From NCBI GenBank assembly GCA_937868035.1, contig CALMLK010000384.1, positions 1 through 8,545 of the forward strand: a stretch of DNA of 8,545 nucleotides. Reading direction: 5' to 3'. A program made the translations under genes and the position numbers. Below the pieces are notes generated by a model. It saw only the letters and a program-made list of their open reading frames with translations, was not told the DNA's origin and did not search any database. The DNA is from an uncultured Alphaproteobacteria bacterium. GTDB taxonomy: Bacteria; Pseudomonadota; Alphaproteobacteria; Rhizobiales; Aestuariivirgaceae. Positions 5,230-8,545 of the stretch are shown piece by piece (position 1 is the stretch's first letter; each line of letters starts with the position of its first letter).

Positions 5230-6060
5230 ATGAACAGGAACTATCAGGATCGCGACGAGCGTGGCCGCTTCGTCAGCGATGATGACGACGATCGCGGAAA
5301 TTCGAACCGGTCGCAGCAGTCGCGCCGCGATGATGACTACGGCTCACGCGGTTCCTCCGCACGCCAAGGTTCCCGCTACGGCGAAAATGAATCGTCCTAT
5401 GGACGTTCGTCCGGTGGTTACGGCGGGTCGTCGGGCGGCTATGGCCGCAATGACGATGACGACCGCGGCAACTACGGCAACCGCTCGGGTGGCGGCTATG
5501 GCGGCGGCTCCGGTGGCGGCTACGGCGAACGCTCTTCCGGCGGTTATGGCGACCGCGAAGGAGGACGTTTCGGGAACTCCGGCGGCGACCGCCGGGGCGG
5601 AAGCTACGACGACCAGCGCTCGCAATCTCGCAACCGCGATGACGATGACCGCAACCAGGGTGGGTGGTTTGGTGACTCCGAGGGTCACTCGCAAGCGTCG
5701 CGCCAAGGCTGGGAAAACCGCGGTGGTGACGACAACCGGGGTGGCAATCGCGGCGGTGGCTATCGCGGCGGCGGTTCCTCGTCCTCCAACCTGTCGCGCG
5801 GCGGTGGCCGTTTCGACGAAGATGATGATGATCGCAGCCAAGGCTGGTTCGGCGATTCCGAAGGGCATGCCGAGGCTGCCCGCAAGGGCTGGGAACATCG
5901 TTCCGGAGGTTCCGGAGGTCATTCCGGCGGCAATCGCGGCGGCTCGTCCGGACGTTCCTCGGGTGATGAGGACCGCGGTGGCAGCAACCATGGCGGTTGG
6001 TTCGGCGATTCCCGTGGACATGCGCAGGCCGCACGCCGCGGCTGGGAAAACCGCCGCTGA
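5230..6060 (+). CDS. Gly/Tyr-rich protein with three WFGDS...GWENR stress-type repeats
   Basis: The protein has 276 residues, is low in complexity and has no signal peptide or membrane segment. It starts with RDERGRFVSDDDDD. Residues 56-118 are GGY-rich, with SSGGYGG-like units among Asp and Arg. Three copies of a 20-residue unit follow at 145-164, 205-224 and 256-275, each GWFGDS.GH..A.R.GWE.R and each after an acidic patch. The unit resembles the short stress-induced KGG-type repeat (DPE.....GrKGG) but with Trp-Phe-Gly-Asp-Ser and Gly-Trp-Glu at the conserved places. Related alphaproteobacterial proteins are sometimes labelled SWF/SNF helicase; no helicase motif is present. GGAG 9 nt before the ATG supports the start. 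It probably shares the EcfG transcript of the preceding gene, as no separate promoter is clear, and it ends at a strong terminator. Function unknown; desiccation or stress protection is inferred. Confidence 0.85.
   Translation: MNRNYQDRDERGRFVSDDDDDRGNSNRSQQSRRDDDYGSRGSSARQGSRYGENESSYGRSSGGYGGSSGGYGRNDDDDRGNYGNRSGGGYGGGSGGGYGERSSGGYGDREGGRFGNSGGDRRGGSYDDQRSQSRNRDDDDRNQGGWFGDSEGHSQASRQGWENRGGDDNRGGNRGGGYRGGGSSSSNLSRGGGRFDEDDDDRSQGWFGDSEGHAEAARKGWEHRSGGSGGHSGGNRGGSSGRSSGDEDRGGSNHGGWFGDSRGHAQAARRGWENRR
5662..6054 (+). repeat. Three coding repeats, about 60 bp each
   Basis: Units at 5662-5721, 5842-5901 and 5995-6054 each encode 20 residues beginning GWFGDS and ending GWENR or GWEHR, with starts 180 and 153 bp apart. 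The codons differ between copies (for example ggtgactcc against ggcgattcc) while the amino acids are kept. This indicates older copies under selection rather than a recent slippage array. Confidence 0.8.
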
Positions 6061-6078
6061 ACCGATCGGTTGAACTTG

Positions 6079-6109
6079 CGTCTCCCGGCCACGGCCGGGA
6101 GACGTTTTT
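6079..6109 (+). terminator. Rho-independent terminator of the stress-type genes
   Basis: CGTCTCCCGGC and GCCGGGAGACG form an 11-bp perfect, GC-rich stem with loop CACG, followed by TTTTT, 18 nt past the plus-strand stop codon. The last T residues overlap the TAA stop codon (6108-6110) of the convergent isomerase gene. On the minus strand no T-tract follows the stem, so it ends plus-strand transcription best. Confidence 0.9.
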
Positions 6110-7109
6110 ATGCCGGAGTTGCGTAAAGCGCGGCGCGGACGATGTTGTTGCTCGTCACGGCGTCCTGTGCGGCAATCGCGGTGGCGAGGCGGTTGTCGCC
6201 GCGAAGCTTCCTCACGACGGCGCGCAAGGTCTCCACCGTTGCAATATTGGCGCTGCATTCCGCCACGGGATCAAGTCCCGTCGTGTCGGGGAAGGTATCG
6301 AAATAGATGGGGCGGTCGTAGCCGATCCGGTCGAGCGTGTAGAGCAGTTCCAGTGTCTGCACGGGATGCACCGTTCCCACCATCAGGCCGTCGTCGCGCT
6401 TGCCGTAGCCGTCGTTGAGGTGGACGCCGAAGAGCTTGGCACTGCGCGCCGCCAGGGCCACGGCGTAAGCCGGCATCTCATCGGCATAGAGCACAGGGGC
6501 GAAGTCGATGGTGACGCCGACATTGGCGCGTGCGACTTCGCGGATCGCCAGCATCGTCGTGCCGATGTCGGGCATGAGCGAGAAGCTGCGCGGCTCGTTG
6601 GGCTTGTATTCGATGCTGATGTCGCAGGACGGAACATGGTCGGCCACCTCCGCCACGGCGTCCAGCGTCTGATCCCAGAGGCGGGCGTAGTCCGCCTGGA
6701 AAGAATAATCGAAACCGTCCTGTCCCATCCACAGCGTCATGAGCGAGCCGCCCATTTCCAGCATCTGGTCAATGCCGCGCTTGGTCTGGTCGATGGCGAG
6801 GCGGCGCAGTCGCGCTTCCGGGTTGGTGAAGGCGCCCAGCTTGAAACCGGGATCTCCATAGAAACGCATGGCAAAACCATTCACCGCCAGGCCCAGCCCT
6901 GCGAGGTGCTCTTTCATTTCGCGGCGGTCGGCGGCGTCGAGGTGGTCGGGGAAGTTCAAGTCCACGGCGTTGAGGCCCGGCACTTTAGCGGCACGGGACA
7001 GGAGATTGAACACGGCTGGCCGCTTCGCGCCATCCTGCCCTGCCCCGATCTTGAAGGAGTTGAGGCGGGCGGCATAGGCGTAGGGTTTGTCGTCGGTCAT
7101 ATCGGGCAT
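6108..7109 (-). CDS. Xylose-isomerase-like TIM-barrel sugar isomerase/epimerase
   Basis: This cytoplasmic protein of 333 residues belongs to the xylose-isomerase-like TIM-barrel (AP endonuclease 2) superfamily, which interconverts sugars or sugar phosphates using a divalent metal. The order of acidic and His residues fits the metal site: Glu167 in ISIEYKP, Asp202 in VTIDFAP, His230 in GVHLND and Asp271 in YFDTFPD. LWMGQDGFDYSFQADY (126-141) recalls the WGGREGYE region of xylose isomerases and suggests an aldose-ketose isomerase of the XylA/rhamnose isomerase type. The ATG at 7109 has AAGGA 8 nt upstream; the ATG at 7100 would sit too far from it. It is the last gene of a three-gene operon, 19 nt after the mutarotase stop. 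It would act on the open-chain sugar between the mutarotase and kinase steps. The substrate is not known, and an epimerase role is possible. Confidence 0.8.
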   Translation of the reverse strand: MPDMTDDKPYAYAARLNSFKIGAGQDGAKRPAVFNLLSRAAKVPGLNAVDLNFPDHLDAADRREMKEHLAGLGLAVNGFAMRFYGDPGFKLGAFTNPEARLRRLAIDQTKRGIDQMLEMGGSLMTLWMGQDGFDYSFQADYARLWDQTLDAVAEVADHVPSCDISIEYKPNEPRSFSLMPDIGTTMLAIREVARANVGVTIDFAPVLYADEMPAYAVALAARSAKLFGVHLNDGYGKRDDGLMVGTVHPVQTLELLYTLDRIGYDRPIYFDTFPDTTGLDPVAECSANIATVETLRAVVRKLRGDNRLATAIAAQDAVTSNNIVRAALYATPA

Positions 7110-7128
7110 CGGGTTGGTCCTTGTTCGA

Positions 7129-7575
7129 TCAGAGCGTGATCACGCCCTTGCGCAGGATGAAGCAGCCATAGGGGCCGGGGTCCGAGGTGCGGACGATGGC
7201 AAAGGATTTGCGCGCCGCGGCATAGAAATCAAAACGGTCATAGGCACCCATGGCCACGTCGCGTCCCTCGCCGGCGGCGAGCGTGGCGCGCACCTTGGCG
7301 AAGATCGGCACCTCGGCATCCGGATCACCGACAACGCGCATGCGCATCACGGGTTCGGGCACGAAGGTATCGAGCGGCATGAGCGAGAGGATGGCCTTCA
7401 GGGCACGCGGAATATCGCAGCCCGGCATGTCGATGAGTTTTCCGTAGGTGGTGTGCTTGGCGATGGTGACGGCGGGATGGTTCACGTCGCAGACAACGAG
7501 ATCATCGCCATGGCCCATGAGCATCAGCACGTAAAGAAGTTCGGCGGAGAGAACGGGATCAAGGGTCTTGAGCAT
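7129..7575 (-). CDS. fucU: FucU/RbsD-family sugar mutarotase
   Basis: This cytoplasmic enzyme of 148 residues interconverts anomers of a monosaccharide, usually L-fucose (FucU) or D-ribose (RbsD). The N-terminus MLKTLDPVLSAELLYVLMLM and then GHGD align residue for residue with E. coli FucU (MLKT..P..S.ELL.VL..MGHGD), placing the conserved His at 22 and Asp at 30. FDFYAAARKSFAIV (115-128) is also FucU-like. The C-terminal YGNILLKKG of FucU reads YGCFILRKG here, so the Asn is Cys138. The length fits FucU (140) better than RbsD (139, with different motifs). The ATG at 7575 lies 9 nt after the kinase stop, with a weak GAAGTGA-like ribosome site overlapping that stop, so translation is probably coupled. 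The family is clear; fucose as substrate is not shown, because no fucose isomerase or aldolase is in view. Confidence 0.85.
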   Translation of the reverse strand: MLKTLDPVLSAELLYVLMLMGHGDDLVVCDVNHPAVTIAKHTTYGKLIDMPGCDIPRALKAILSLMPLDTFVPEPVMRMRVVGDPDAEVPIFAKVRATLAAGEGRDVAMGAYDRFDFYAAARKSFAIVRTSDPGPYGCFILRKGVITL

Positions 7576-7584
7576 GGATTCACT

Positions 7585-8469
7585 TCATGTGATGCGGGAA
7601 ACATGGGCCGCGGCCCGCCTGTTGGCCGTTGCGCAGGCCAGTGGCAAGGCGGTGCCGCGCGCCAGTTCGGCGGCCACTGCGCCCACAAAGCAATCGCCGG
7701 CGCCATGGGCGGAGGTGACGCGGACGGGCACGGCTGGAATGAACGCGGGCGTCGCCCCCCGCTCCACCATCACGAGGCCATCTCCCCCCAGTGTCACGAT
7801 GACGGCACGTGCCTGTTGCGCCAGCACGGTGGCGGCCTGTTCAGCGCTGGCCCTGTCGTGGACCGGGAGGCCCGAGAGATCCGCGGCTTCCACGCGGTTG
7901 ACGACCAGCACATCCACCAGGGCCACGAGGTCCCGTGCCTCGGCGCGCGACGGCGCGGCGTTGAACACCACCTCAGCACCCGCCTCGCGCGCCAGGCGCG
8001 CCATGGCGAAATTCGTGGCGTGGGGAATTTCATTCTGCAGCACCAGGACGCGCGCCCCGCCCAAGGCCTGCCACTGGTCCATGGCCGCCGCTCCGCTCAG
8101 CGACAGGTTGGCGCCTGAGACGATGACAGCGCCATATTCTCCCTGCGCCTCCACAATGGCGACGCTCATGCCCGAGCCTTGCGTCTCATCCCAGCCGATG
8201 GCGGCGGTATCGACGGATTCGCGGGTCAGGTTGGCGCGCAGCATGTCGCCGAAATCATCACGGCCCACACGGCCGATCATCGCGGTGCGGGCACCGGCAC
8301 GCACGGCCTGTACGGCCTGGTTCCCGCCCTTGCCGCCGCACACCTTCTTCCACGTGGAGCCGACGGCCGTTTCATCCAGGCGCGGCAGGCGCGGCGCATC
8401 GACAACGATATCGAGGTGCAAACTGCCGCACACCACCACATCCCACGCTGCCGCCCCGACCATCGTCAT
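7585..8469 (-). CDS. PfkB-family sugar kinase, ribokinase-like
   Basis: This cytoplasmic ATP-dependent sugar kinase has 294 residues. The ribokinase fold is clear: VVVCGSLHLDIV near residues 11-22, the sugar-binding GGKGGNQA (45-52), FNAAP (169-173), VNRVEA (190-195), VTLGGDG (225-231) and the catalytic GAGD (256-259), with Asp259 as base. Two features are unusual. The Asp six residues before the catalytic Asp, a potassium ligand in E. coli ribokinase, is Ser253. The protein also stops right after AAAHVSRIT, losing the C-terminal tail with further cation ligands. The start is uncertain: ATG at 8469 is chosen, with GTG at 8481 (4 residues longer) and ATG at 8463 as alternatives, none with a strong ribosome site. 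It heads the operon with the mutarotase and isomerase, and likely phosphorylates the ketose they produce. The 76 bp to the window end show no gene or convincing promoter. Confidence 0.85.
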   Translation of the reverse strand: MTMVGAAAWDVVVCGSLHLDIVVDAPRLPRLDETAVGSTWKKVCGGKGGNQAVQAVRAGARTAMIGRVGRDDFGDMLRANLTRESVDTAAIGWDETQGSGMSVAIVEAQGEYGAVIVSGANLSLSGAAAMDQWQALGGARVLVLQNEIPHATNFAMARLAREAGAEVVFNAAPSRAEARDLVALVDVLVVNRVEAADLSGLPVHDRASAEQAATVLAQQARAVIVTLGGDGLVMVERGATPAFIPAVPVRVTSAHGAGDCFVGAVAAELARGTALPLACATANRRAAAHVSRIT

Positions 8470-8545
8470 TCCATCTACCACACCGTCCAGCGTCTAAGCG
8501 CCATAGGTGATTCAGTTCAAGGGTATGTTCACACTGGCCTGGCCA

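Noticed and set aside
5662..6054. CRISPR-like spacing of three repeats
   Set aside because: The units are translated, diverged at third codon positions and unevenly spaced, so they are protein repeats.
5230..6060. Helicase annotation sometimes attached to WFGD/GWE-repeat proteins
   Set aside because: No Walker or helicase motif is present. The protein is short and low in complexity.
6060..6071. 12-bp palindrome AACCGATCGGTT overlapping the stop of the Gly/Tyr-rich gene
   Set aside because: It is a single short palindrome at a convergent gene end with no promoter nearby. Chance or a minor terminator accessory is more likely than an operator.
5344..6258. Minus-strand open frames of 253 and 304 codons and a shifted plus frame through the Gly/Tyr-rich gene
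   Set aside because: The repetitive GGC/GAC codons lack stops in other frames. Only the frame at 5230 has a ribosome site, conserved repeats with synonymous codon changes and a stop just before the terminator.
5997..8118. Plus-strand open frames of 380 and 343 codons opposite the isomerase, mutarotase and kinase
   Set aside because: They are antisense shadows of three well-recognised genes and have no ribosome sites or family motifs.

Overview
The window is GC-rich, densely packed bacterial DNA. Its gene content points to an alphaproteobacterium, most likely of the order Hyphomicrobiales (Rhizobiales). The evidence is a rhizobial GlpS-type polyol ABC ATPase next to a GlpR-type regulator, a textbook EcfG (general stress sigma factor) promoter, and the small Gly/Arg/Asp-rich stress-type proteins common in that class. 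The genus cannot be named from the sequence alone.

The layout has three blocks. Block A (1-3276, all minus strand) reads as an FGGY carbohydrate kinase, then a GlpR-like DeoR regulator, then the first 224 residues of a GlpS-like ABC ATPase that runs off the left edge. The 164-bp gap between kinase and regulator holds a cluster of palindromes sharing the core GTGCGAA/TTCGCAC beside a TTGACA -35 hexamer. This looks like an autoregulated operator region. The kinase resembles L-xylulose kinase (LyxK) rather than glycerol kinase, so the locus may handle a polyol or ketose other than glycerol.

Block B (3522-6060) looks like a general-stress module. A YghA-type short-chain dehydrogenase is on the minus strand, and two plus-strand genes for highly charged, probably disordered proteins diverge from it. 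The gap between them carries an exact EcfG promoter (GGAAC-N16-CGTT) facing the plus-strand genes and a one-mismatch candidate facing the dehydrogenase. The first small protein has an aromatic-Arg motif repeated exactly every 15 residues. The second is a GGYG-rich protein with three WFGDS...GWENR repeats. A strong intrinsic terminator closes the block, and its U-tract overlaps the stop codon of the convergent gene.

Block C (6108-8469, minus strand) is a tight operon: ribokinase-like PfkB kinase, then a FucU/RbsD mutarotase, then a xylose-isomerase-like TIM-barrel protein. The gaps are 9 and 19 nt. Together these give a plausible sugar route of anomer conversion, aldose-ketose isomerisation and phosphorylation, but the sugar is unknown. 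The kinase lacks the Asp that binds the monovalent cation in ribokinase and ends early.

No rRNA, tRNA, CRISPR array, insertion sequence or attachment site was seen. No stretch longer than 300 bases lacks a gene. The best candidates for something undescribed are the two small stress-type proteins under the EcfG promoter and the two sugar pathways of unknown substrate on either side.
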